Assembly (NCBI GenBank): GCA_030062745.1
Contig: CP099842.1
Location: 2,232,001-2,296,000, forward strand
Direction of reading: 5' to 3'
Length of the DNA stretch: 64,000 nucleotides
Origin: Capitulum mitella
Taxonomy: Eukaryota > Arthropoda > Thecostraca > Pollicipedomorpha > Pollicipedidae
Part shown: positions 1 to 10,490 of the stretch, one piece after another
Layout of the letters: the number at the start of each line of letters is the position of its first letter
Numbering within the stretch: the stretch's first letter is position 1
Notes under the pieces: model-generated
Seen by the model: the letters and a program-made list of their open reading frames with translations, nothing else
Database searches by the model: none
Told to the model about the DNA's origin: nothing
Translations under genes and position numbers: made by a program

Positions 1-140
1 ATACATTCAACATACACGGTTGTAAGCATTTCGTATCGGTTGGACTTGGCGAGAGCAAACAAACGATGGCGCCGACAGAAGGATACGCATCGGCAACAAA
101 AGCTATCCAGTCCCCACTCAGGTGTTATGGTGGCTGTGAC

Positions 141-550
141 CAGGGGTGTCGATTCGTATTCTTTTGACAGGGCCCTGGCTCACCCAATGTTGATTTGGGC
201 TCCTTTAATACTCATTTGAGCCCCAATATTTTCTGTCGTTTTAAAGGGAAATGAGTAATAGTAACGACAACAGCGTCCGCAATGGATAAGACAAAGGCGG
301 GAAGTAAAGGAATAAAGTCTAAAGCGATGTATCTATCTTTCTGTCCCCTGTATATATATATATATGCTTGCATACATGGGGATAAATGCAATTTTTCATT
401 TGATAAATAGTAACAAAAAACATGCAGATTTCCGTTGGTCAAAATAAGGTGGGCTAAATCCGTTGAAAAGCCCACGTTTGGGGGGAGGGTAGGTTGTCGC
501 GCCCTCTGCTCGCCCCCCCCCCCCCATTATTTACAGAAATCGACGCCGCG
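141..550. mobile_element. hAT-type MITE, copy 1
   Basis: Non-autonomous DNA transposon of about 410 bp. It starts CAGGGGTGTCGATT and ends in a decayed inverted copy (ACAGAAATCGACGCC). It is bounded by the exact 8-bp duplication GCTGTGAC at 133-140 and 551-558. The interior has a TA microsatellite, a poly-C run and no coding sequence. CAGGGGTG ends with 8-bp target duplications are the hallmark of hAT elements. Confidence 0.85.
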
Positions 551-1570
551 GCTGTGACGATCAGTACAGACGCCAGACAGGATCGAGTTCGCTCCGCGGC
601 CAGTCGGACACCCCGAACGTCTCGACGGAAAACCATTCCGCCGCCCAGACGACCCGGAATCTCCTCAGTCAGTCACGAGACCGCGCCCGGAAAAATGGCC
701 CGCGACAAGGTGCCCGGACGAGGCGGCCAGCGGTTATCTGCCCGCGATGCCGCAGATCCGCATAGCACACCGGGCATCCCGCAACGGCTGTGTGGCGCAC
801 GAGGCACGGCGGAGCCGAGTCGGCGTCCGCGGCTGCAGCTGCATCCGCGAGGCTCGCGGCCCAACATTAAAGGCCCGTGGGAACGTGGGCTCCGGCCGGC
901 CGGACCAGTCGGCCAGACAGGGTGAACGGCTCCGGCGAAGGCCAACGAGATCGCCGGCCAAAAATGACACCGGCCGACCCTTCCTCTCCATTTATTTCGA
1001 CCGCAGAAATTTTCACGGATGTTATCGCACCTGGGAGAACCCATTGACTTTAATCGCGCCGCCGATGAGTCGGAACGGAGGCGCTCGGACCGGAAAAAGG
1101 CGACCACACGCGACTGGACGGAGCACGCTCCAGATCCAACAGAGCACCCCGATCGAGTTACGTACCCCGCAGCGGGCACAGTAGCTCAGATCGAGCTGAG
1201 CAGCTCGGATCGAGAAGACTATCCCGGAACGAGCAGTGTCCCACACTGAGCGGAGGATCCCTGAACGAACAGAAGAGCTCCGTGGTGAGCAGAGTACATC
1301 CCAGCGAAACAGAGAGACCCCAGTCGAGGAAACGGACTCTGGAATGAGCAGAGCAGCCCCGGACCCGCGGAGAGGTCCGAAAATCGAGAGGATCGCGCTC
1401 CTGACAGGGCCGACGGTCCGGCGCCCACCCCATCGTGGCCTTCTCCCTACTCCGTCACCCCGCACCGCTGCCCGCGGGCTCCGCGGGCGCCCTCAGCCGG
1501 GCTCGCCGGCGGCCGGCGGCTGACTCAGCCCCGCCCACAGCCGGCGCCGCGCCGATCCGCCGGGCGGCGG

Positions 1571-1650
1571 CCTCCGAGCCGCTCAGCAGGCCTCCGAGCC
1601 GTTCAGCAGGCCTCCGAGCCGCTCAGCAGGCCTCCGAGCCGCTCAGCACG
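1571..1650 (+). repeat. 20-bp minisatellite, 4 units
   Basis: Unit CCTCCGAGCCGCTCAGCAGG repeated four times with one or two substitutions, downstream of cyclin D exon 4. Confidence 0.95.
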
Positions 1651-2152
1651 GGCTGGCCGGCTCCCGGCGGCCGGGCCGCGGCAGCCCCGCCGGGCCTGGC
1701 CGAGCGAACGGCACCGGCCGCCCGGCGCCGGCCGTCCAAGCTCCCCGACTCGGTCAGAGGTCAGCGCAGCACGGACGAGGGAGAGCAAGTACCTCCGGAC
1801 TGTCTCGTCCCTTCGGTCGGTCTTACAGCTGTGGAGCCAGTCTTACAGCTCAAGTGTCTATTATCCCAGAGTCAGTTTTGCAGCAGCGCAACCCGTCTAA
1901 CATCTCCTGAGTCTCCAAGGTCAGTATAACAGTTCCACCGGCCGGGCTCTGGGTGCCGCGGCTCGGGTGCCGGGTGCCGGGGCTCAGGACGCGCGACTCT
2001 GGGTCCCGGGCCGGCCGGGCTACTGGCGGCCGGCGGCCACACCTGTTGCGCCGCCGCTGCAGCCGTCTGGCCGGCCGTCTGGCGGCTGCAGCAGCGCGAC
2101 CTCGCCGCCCACGCCGTCCCACAGTGCAGGGACGGCGCCGGCGACCGGCCGG

Positions 2153-2467
2153 GGCCGGCCGGACAGCAGTCAGGGCCGGCCGGACAGCAGTCAGGGCCGG
2201 CCGGACAGCAGTCAGGGCCGGCCGGACAGCAGTCAGGGCCGGCCGGACAGCAGTCAGGGCCGGCCGGACAGCAGTCAGGGCCGGCCGGACAGCAGTCAGG
2301 GCCGGCCGGACAGCAGTCAGGGCCGGCCGGACAGCAGTCAGGGCCGGCCAGACAGCCGTCAGGGCCGGCCAGACAGCAGTCAGGGCCGGCCGGACAGCAG
2401 TCAGGGCCGGCCAGACAGCAGTCAGGGCCGGCCGGACAGCAGTCAGGGCCGGCCGGACAGCGGCAGA
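2153..2467 (+). repeat. 21-bp minisatellite, 15 units
   Basis: Fifteen contiguous copies of a 21-bp unit with the core GGCCGGCCGGACAGCAGTCA and few substitutions (GGCCGGCCAGACAG variants; GCCGT or GCGGC in single units). Because 21 is a multiple of 3, several frames on both strands stay open and give spurious 188-254 residue frames. Confidence 0.97.
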
Positions 2468-3620
2468 CAGAAGCAGACAGCGACACGCCGGTCCGACAGA
2501 GGCGGAGACTGGATTCTAAGCAGCTCTGCCACACAGACGAAACCGGAGCGGGCAGCCGTACGTACTGCCGGACAGCGGTGTGGGTCGATGGACGGCGGTG
2601 GGACCTTGCAAAACAATCGGCAGCCGGGCCAGACAAAAAAGCGGCAACAGTGCAGACAGGCTCCGTATAAGTAACGTCCGGCAGAGGTCATCTGACGTCA
2701 ATTCTGGGCGATCACAGCGCTGGACGCGGCGAAACGCCTCCCTGATCGGGCTCAGCGGCCGTCCCTGGAGTGTCTGCCGGCGGCTGTCACAGGTGGTCGC
2801 GGTTGCCGCGACCCCGCGCGAGGCGCGCTGAATCGATTTTTGCGCAACAGCGCCGCGTCACGACCGCCGGGCGGCGGCGTGTTTACATCAGGCGCCGTGA
2901 TAATTTGGGCTCATGACATCAGCAGCTGGCCCGGGCGCGGTCAGTCAACAGCAGCGCTCTGCCCGCCGCCGTGCAGTCGGCGCCCCGGCCGCCGGCAGAG
3001 GTCACACCCGTCCCCGGGTCAAGGTCAGACCACACACGTCGCTCTTGTCCTTGTCGGATCTAATGAAATGGCGGAATGAAAATTTGAATTTTCGTTTTTG
3101 TACATCTGGAACGTACGTATCCGAGATATTGGTCCTCAAAGGCAAGAGAAATAACGTTGACGCCTGTGTCAGAGTGCAATTGTTGACCAACTAGGTTTCA
3201 CTGTTGGTCAACAGGAAAGCAGACACAAAGGCAGCCGCTTACCCGACATCTACCACACTGAGTGACCAATCCTGCAACCTCCTTCCGGATTAATACCACA
3301 AGCTCAGGCAAAATCTGTGTGATGTGTACAACTGTGGCTGTAAGAACATGATAATACAACAGCCTTCCAAACGGCAAGACTATGACCGATGATGTGACCG
3401 TCGGTTGCAACAAATGAAGTGAACGGCGCGAGAGAGAATAAAGAAGCACGCCTGCAGTGTGCTTCAAACCGCACCGTAACGCATTCCGGAAATTTTCGAA
3501 AGAAATTTGGCATACCGAAGAAAACACCACCAAACTCCGGCCGAAACGGAATAGAATATCTATAGGATGACCTCGTGTTTTGCCACGTCCCCCCGCGATT
3601 CTGCCGGTGACGTCACTGAC

Positions 3621-3763
3621 CGTTTCGACGGCGGTGATGCGGTTCAGCTGGCTGAAGATGTCGCTCATGGCGGCCTCCCTCCGGGCCGGCAGCAGGCCCT
3701 GGATGGCCGCCGCCAGGCTCGCCGCCGCCACCATACTCGCCGAGTAGATGACGAATTTAAACT
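3621..3763 (-). CDS. CycD: Cyclin D, coding exon 4 (second cyclin fold)
   Basis: Fourth coding exon, 143 bp, completing Glu206 (G|AG) and encoding residues 207-253. It reads FKFVIYSASMVAAASLAAAIQGL, equivalent to the family KF.MYPPSMIA.GS..AA..GL, then SDIFSQLNRITAVET, which resembles the helix before the last exon. Acceptor TGTTTCAG and donor ACG|GTCAGT give phases 1 and 0, as in vertebrates (149 bp there). The conserved Pro-Pro of YPPSM is Ser-Ala here. A second donor four bases on (TCA|GTGACG) would end the exon in phase 1. The frame stays open to 3198 without further cyclin similarity, so that part is treated as intron. Confidence 0.92.
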
Positions 3764-5082
3764 CTGAAACAGCAAGCAGATGAACTTAAACTCTGGAACT
3801 GTGAAGAAACGCTGGAGGCTATACAGAGAAGGGTGTTGCCGATCAGGGCTTCGCAACCTTCGCTGGCCTCATCTTACCAATGTATGAACATTGCGTGAAC
3901 TCGTTCAAGGTAGCGTCCGTCATCATGTTGCCGAGCAGTCATGGCTCAGATCTGCGCCAGAATGAGACCAGGCAGAGGAGGGATATAGCACCGCCCATCA
4001 GCGAAAGACAAGCCCCCCCCCCCGGTGCCGGGCTGGGGGGCCACGCCCTGGCTGTCCGACCCTCAGTGACCGTGGTCAACCCCTCCCGCACTCGCGAAAC
4101 CCCGCTTGGCGTTACTCAGCAGAAACAACCCGCAAGTGTTGAAAAATAGCGGCTGGCAAAACAAAAACAGAGGGAGCCGGCCGGCGGAGGGTCTGCGGCC
4201 AGCCCGGTCCTCCGGGTCACAACCGTCAACAGCGCCACGGCCGAGGGGGGGAGGCGGCGCACAGGCCGGGGGTCCGGCCGGCCTGCTCTGGGGGCCCCCG
4301 CGGCGCGCCGCCTGCCCGGGAGGCCGCCCGACACGGCCGGCCGCCGGCGGCGCCTTTGGTGTCGACCCCCCGCCGGCCGGCCGACAGCCGACGACAGGCA
4401 GACGGCGCGACGGTACCGACGGCGGACCGGCGACGGCGGACCGGCGACGGCGCCGGCTCAGGCGAGAGACGAGGTCGCGGGCCTGCAGGATATCAACTCC
4501 GGTCGAGCCAGACCACGGCCCACCCTATCCTGGCCGTTGTGACCGTTTATGTGTGTCACGTCTGGCAGCCTCTCTCCATTTCGTTACCCCTTATTCGCAT
4601 TTCATTCTCTCCGCATTTGTCAATGCACTCCTCTCTCGTTCTTCTGTCTTCGTTTGTCTCTCACGAATTAATTCCTCAATAACTAAGCTCATTGAATCCA
4701 TAAAACTCTTACGTAAGTTCCTCACAAACAGTCCAGACCTCTGTACTTCTTCCTCCCCGTCGTTTCCCAGGCCACTGTCCAGTCCGGCCATTTGAGACGT
4801 CACATCCGTCAGCCGTGATGACGCCCGGCCGCGGAAGACGTCGCCGCCGTCGCGCCGGCCGCGGCCGCTCGCAGCCGGCGTGGCGGCCTCGACCGGAGGG
4901 GGCGCGGAGGGGACACGCCGGCCGGCGGCCGACGGACAGCCGGGTTAGGGTTACGCCGCCGCCCCGCTGCCGGCGGCCGCTCACACGGGTATCGCGCGCC
5001 GCCGCGTCACGGAGTCACGCCGGTCCCACAACAGACCGGGCACCGCGGCGGCCGGGGAAACACCGCCCGGCCGCTGTCCGGC

Positions 5083-6105
5083 CGCCCCACACACGGTACC
5101 GGGGACCGCCGCCCGACCGCCCCACACACGGTACCGGGGACCGCCGCCCGACCGCCCCACACACGGTACCGGGGACCGCCGCCCGACCGCCCCACACACG
5201 GTACCGGGGACCGCCGCCCGACCGCCCCACACGGTACCGGGGACCGCCGCCCGACCGCCCCACACACGGTACCGGGGACCGCCGCCCGACCGCCCCACAC
5301 ACGGTACCGGGGACCGCCGCCCGACCGCCCCACACACGGTACCGGGGACCGCCGCCCGACCGCCCCACACACGGTACCGGGGACCGCCGCCCGACCGCCC
5401 CACACACGGTACCGGGGACCGCCGCCCGACCGCCCCACACACGGTACCGGGGACCGCCGCTCTGCCGGAGACCGCCGCCCGGCCATCGTCCGGCCGCCCC
5501 ACACACGGTACCGGGGACCGCCGCCCGACCGCCCCACACACAGTACCGGGGACCGCCGCCCGACCGCCCCACACACGGTACCGGGGACCGCCGCCCGACC
5601 GCCCCACACACGGTACCGGGGACCGCCGCCCGACCGCCCCACACACGGTACCGGGGACCGCCGCCCGACCGTCCCACACACGGTACCGGGGACCGCCGCC
5701 CGACCGCCCCACACACGGTACCGGGGACCGCCGCCCGACCGCCCCACACACGGTACCGGGGACCGCCGCTCTGCCGGAGACCGCCGCCCGGCCATCGTCC
5801 GACCGTCCCACACACGGTACCGGGGACCGCCGCCCGACCGCCCCACACACGGTACCGGGGACCGCCGCCCGGCCATCGTCCGACCGTCCCACACACGGTA
5901 CCGGGGACCGCCGCCCGGCCATCGTCCGACCGCCCCACACACGGTACCGGGGACCGCCGCTCTGCCGGAGACCGCCGCCCGGCCATCGTCCGACCGTCCC
6001 ACACACGGTACCGGGGACCGCCGCCCGACCGCCCCACACACGGTACCGGCGACCGCCGCCCCGCCGGGGACCGCCGCCCGACCATCGTCCGACCGCCCCA
6101 CACAG
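5083..6105 (+). repeat. 35-bp minisatellite with a KpnI site per unit, about 25 units
   Basis: Tandem 35-bp units (ACACACGGTACCGGGGACCG plus CCGCCCGACCGCCCC). GGTACC recurs about every 35 bp, and the first positions are 5095, 5130, 5165 and 5200. A longer variant containing TCTGCCGGAGACCGCC appears at about 5461, 5769 and 5961, giving a higher-order pattern. The period is not a multiple of 3, yet frames stay open because the unit has no stop in any phase. This explains the 360-550 residue frames on both strands. Confidence 0.97.
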
Positions 6106-9100
6106 GGCGCGTAAATAGCCGGAGAGGCCCAGCGCGGCCGAGCGGGGGCCACCCGGCTCCGTCCAGCCCGGTTTCACTGAGGAATCTCGCGGGCCGGAGA
6201 GGGTCTGAAAGGCTGCCAGAGGAGGCGGCTGGTCGAGCCGCGCCCCGGACAGCGCGGGAGGCCCAGCCCTGTCCTGTCAGCCGTGTGCGATGCGCATCAT
6301 CCCCTCTTCCAGACAGAAGAACTGGGCCACGGCTTCAGCCCATAGGTAGCTCCGAGGGAATTATCAGAATACCAGCGGCAGAGCCCACCGCACCTGGACG
6401 AAGCCAACAGAACACGCCGTCCAGGAAGCTGAAGGGCAATCTATCAGGGTGTTGTTGAATTAAATGGAGAAACACAATGGCTGTGCAGACTTATTTGTGG
6501 GGAACGGAGACATTTCGAGGGTAACGGTTCTGTGTTAATTCAGTCCACGCAACGTTCATGCCGGGTAAGTATAGTATATTATATATACTATATATATATA
6601 ATATAGTATAGTAAGAAGCATAGTAGTACAGTAGTAAGAGGTAGTAGGCAGCATAGTAGTAAAACTCACAGGCACATCGCTTTTGCAATAGCCGTACACT
6701 TGAGGCATTATATGTTTTTGAGAGAGTTACACATACGAACGACTTTATTCCGGGCCATGTATCGTTCTTTCCACCACGAAAACAGTATGCGTGGAAAAAC
6801 ATACCGCAAAATTTATTCCCAGGGACAGGTAATTTAATCGGAAAGTTGCGAAGAAATCTAGCAAACATTTTATCCTTTTTAGTCGCCCTTCATTTAAATG
6901 AGTAGCCAGTGGTGACTTCCATGCCCGTATGATCTATTACGTCACTATGTGACATACCACGCTTTGACATGCATTGAAAAACACTCGGTCGGATTATGCC
7001 ACTACTGTTTCTGACAGGCGATCCACTACCATCGTAAGTATACTGTTATACCCAGAATGCTGACGAGGACAGTTACAAGCTAGTAACGCACATCGAGATC
7101 TATTCTATGGGCTTGCAAGACGAGGTTGAACAAGACAGTCACATAATGAAAAGCACAAAAAAAGACTTCCAGGCACTTAAAGCATAACTTCGACTTCTAA
7201 GTGGTTTGCACCACCACATTTTTCCTCTGGGGACAAGAAGCTCCAACTGCAGCTCTGACGACGCAGGAATGTTCTCAAGATGACCTGAGACCCCACAGAG
7301 GGATCAACACTGATCAACGCCGCCCCAGAGCCAGCCTCCACAAAAAGCTCCGGCAGCGGGCGCGTGAGGCGCGAGCTGCGGCCGATTTTTCACGGCCGCC
7401 TGACAAACATGCCCCGATCTCAGGCGGGTCGCGTTTCAGAGCGGCGACGACAGCGACTCGGCCGACAGGCAAAAACGGTCAGACCGCGACCGGCGGTCCG
7501 ACCCGGCGGCGGCCGACGGCCGTCAAATCCCGCAAACCGGCGGTCACCGCCCCCAAACCAGCGGTCACCGCCCACGGACCAGCGGCGGTCAACGTCGCAG
7601 GCGACCGCCGGTCATCGCACAGAGGCCACTGGCAGTCATCTCTGTCAGTCACTGGACCGGCAGTCGCACGTACCAAAAACTACCACGGGAGGCACCTGGG
7701 GTCACCTGACCCACCTCTTTCCCTCCTCATAATGTTACCACATGACCGGCGGAGGAACACGTACCTTACCGGAGGATCTACGCATATCGGAACAGAAATG
7801 CCTTCCACCATTTCGCCACGTGCTCCCTCTAACGTAAGGACTGTCGAGACCTCCGCCGATGACGGAGACCGACAGGCGCCGCATTCTCCGCGTGCTGACT
7901 CCGTTAAATCGCTGACGCTGCCGCCGAACTCTCGGAGACGCACGGGCTTAGCCCGGCGTTGCCGCCCGCCCGTGCCGACTTTTTCTCCGGTCTGACCGCC
8001 GGCAGCCAGTCTGACCCTGCTGCCAGCGCCGGCCTCCGCGGGCCAAATGAATGACCTCCCGCCCGGAATACCAGCCCGCCGATTGGATCACGCATTCCGG
8101 CCAACATATCTTTTTCTGGGGGTGGCGCGCCTTTTTGTCGGGCGTGCTTTCCTCCCTCCTCGCCAGCATCCTCGCGCCAGACGACCAACGCGACGCAGTG
8201 GGGAGGACAGGCCGCAGCCAACCTGACGGAGGGCAAGAGGTGCACGACCTGGCCACTTTAAAGGGAAAAACTTTATGGCTTAATACGATTTCCGATGGCC
8301 CTAGATTTTGCGCGAGCTGCGAGGCTCTTGACCGCCGCCTCATCGCGTCCTTAATTGGCCGGTCACCGTGAAATTCGGGGCCAATGCCCGGCTCGGTCGG
8401 ACCGAAGGGCGCCCCTTTTGGCGACAAATGTCTCCTCTCCGGGGGCCGGGGGAGGGGCGTGGCGGGCGCTCACACCAGCTCCGACCTGTCAGCGCCGGAC
8501 AGGACACCTCTTCGGCGCACAAAGGCCCGCGCCGGCCGCACAAAGGCCGGTGGGCGGCGTCACTGGAGAAGGGTCAGCGCGCCAGACACGCCGCCGCCGG
8601 CGGGCAGTCCCGGGACGTCCCCCGGGACGATCCGGGACCGTCGCACCGCCGGAGCCGACTCGTCCTCGGCTGACCACATCCTGGACCGCGCCGCCGACTG
8701 CGGCCGCTGCGCCCGCTCGACCCCCCTCCCCCCGCCCTCTGCCGCCGGCCCTGAACCGATCGAAGGGGCGCGGGGGGGGGGGGTAATTGGGGGCCGGCGG
8801 ACGGGCTGTCCATTGTCGCCGCGGCCCATATTGGTGGCATTCTCCAGAGGCGCGCGGCGCGGAGACGGGCGCAAGCCCGGCCGGCACCCGTCCGCCGCCT
8901 TTTTACGGGACAAGTTCAAGGGCGGCGGCGCAGGTCGTTGACAACGGTGCTGGCGGGCCGCGCCGGCCGGCCGCGGCGCAGGGGAACGCGAGCCCGACAC
9001 GGAGCGCGCCCACCGCCGGCTTCCTTAATCGCCGCCGGAGACGAATGGGCCGCCCGCCGGCAGCCGGTAACGACTGGTAACGGCCGGTAACGACAGCGTT

Positions 9101-9526
9101 AGGGTCTCGTCGCCACGCGAATGGCACGCCGCGCGGCATTTTTTCCCGCCGGGAACAGGTGTCGCTTTTTCGTCGTCGGCGCGCCGTGTCGCTCGGGGCC
9201 CCGCCGGGTCTGGCGCTCGGCGGCGGGCGGCGGGCGGCGGCCGCCGGCGCGACAGCCATCCGTCCGATTGGCAGCCAATTTGGGAAGTCCAACAGCGGCT
9301 GTTTGATTTGCGGCGGCAGGGCTCCAGCCGCCGCCGCCGCCGTGGGAGCGGTGGAAGAGCGGCGGCGCCGTCCTCGTCGCCCTGACGTCCGACCGCGACG
9401 GCTGGTGACGTCGCGGCGTCGACCTCTGACGGAGGGCGCACAGGTGCCGGCGGGGCGGACGTCTGAGCGCCGGCAGGGGGCGGACAGGCGTCACGCCAGG
9501 CCCGTCGCGCCGGAGCCGGCAGCACC

Positions 9527-9556
9527 TGACCTGACCTGACCTGACCCGACCTGACC
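9527..9556 (+). repeat. (CCTGA)n pentanucleotide run
   Basis: About six tandem CCTGA units, the last ones imperfect. Confidence 0.9.
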
Positions 9557-9734
9557 GCCCCGTGACTCTCCCGACACACCGCACCAGCGCCGGGCAGCCG
9601 GACGTCCGGCGCCGGACCACAGCGCGGTGCCGGACGTCCGGCTGTGGCCGCAGAAGACCTCCGTCGTCCGCCGGACGACAGGCGGAACTTCGTCTCGGTC
9701 GGGCGGTTCATTTCTCAGCCGGCCACCGGCGGCC

Positions 9735-10310
9735 GAGGACCACCCGGCTCCAGCAGGCCAGGCAGGTCAGGCAGCTGAGGACCACCCGGCTCCAGCAGGC
9801 CAGGCAGGTCAGGCAGCTGAGGACCACCCGGCTCCAGCAGGCCAGGCAGGTCAGGCAGCTGAGGACCACCCGGCTCCAGCAGGCCAGGCAGGTCAGGCAG
9901 CTGAGGACCACCCGGCTCCAGCAGGCCAGGCAGGTCCAGGCAGGTCAGGCAGCTGAGGACCACCCGGCTCCAGCAGGCCAGGCAGGTCAGGCAGCTGAGA
10001 ACCACCCGGCTCCAGCAGGCCAGGCAGGTCGGGCAGCTGAGAACCACCCGGCTCCAGCAGGCCAGACAGGTCAGGCAACTGAGGACCACCCGGCTCCAGC
10101 AGGCCAGGCAGGTCAGGCAGCTGAGGACCACCCGGCTCCAGCAGGCCAGGCAGGTCAGGCAGCTGAGAACCACCCGGCTCCAGCAGGCCAGACAGGTCAG
10201 GCAGCTGAGAACCACCCGGCTCCAGCAGGCCAGGCAGGTCGGGCAGCTGAGGACCACCCGGCTCCAGCCGGCCAGGCAGGTCAGGCGGCCGAGGACCATC
10301 CGGCTCCAGC
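9735..10310 (+). repeat. 42-bp minisatellite, about 13.5 units
   Basis: Unit GAGGACCACCCGGCTCCAGC followed by AGGCCAGGCAGGTCAGGCAGCT. One unit near 9930 has a 10-bp internal duplication. The unit keeps frame (EDHPAPAGQAGQAA), so a long frame crosses it, but there is no sign of a gene. Confidence 0.96.
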
Positions 10311-10334
10311 AGGCCGTCCAGCCAGACAGCCGAC

Positions 10335-10490
10335 AGCAGCGGGCCGCTGTCGATCAGCTCAGCCATCAGCAGTGGGCCGCTGTCGGTCAGCTCAGCTGTC
10401 AACAGCGGGCCGCTGCCAGAGGGCTCAGCCGTCAGCAGCAGGCCGCTGTCAGAGAGTTCAATCGTCAGCAGCGGGCCGCTGTCGGAGAAC
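10335..10490 (+). repeat. 33-bp minisatellite, about 5 units
   Basis: GGGCCGCTGTCGATCAGCTC-type units at 10341, 10374, 10407, 10440 and 10473, directly after the 42-bp array. Confidence 0.9.

Larger units (their letters stand above)
1..3620 (-). other. Cyclin D intron 4 or 3' flank; last exon not found
   Basis: Sequence downstream of exon 4. It contains a hAT-type MITE at 141-550 and minisatellites at 1571-1650 and 2153-2467, and is otherwise GC-rich. I looked on the minus strand for a terminal cyclin D exon (Cys-containing helix plus a Thr-Pro tail) and found no convincing one. The exon is therefore outside the window, too diverged to see, or displaced. Positions 559-1565, 1655-2150 and 2470-3620 show no gene. 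Confidence 0.6.

Noticed and set aside
1872-2674. Frames of 188-254 codons on both strands
   Set aside because: Produced by the 21-bp repeat, whose length is a multiple of 3; they encode only seven-residue repeats.
3198-3620. Read-through extension of cyclin D exon 4 (about 140 codons)
   Set aside because: The frame is open, but similarity to cyclins stops exactly at a GTCAGT donor of the expected phase.
4943-4956. GGGTTAGGGTTA, telomere-like
   Set aside because: Only two units; too short to mean an interstitial telomere.
4815-6458. 547-codon open frame (plus strand) and 360-400 codon frames on the minus strand
   Set aside because: They run through the 35-bp tandem array, which has no stop codon in any phase; all frames are equally open and there is no domain.
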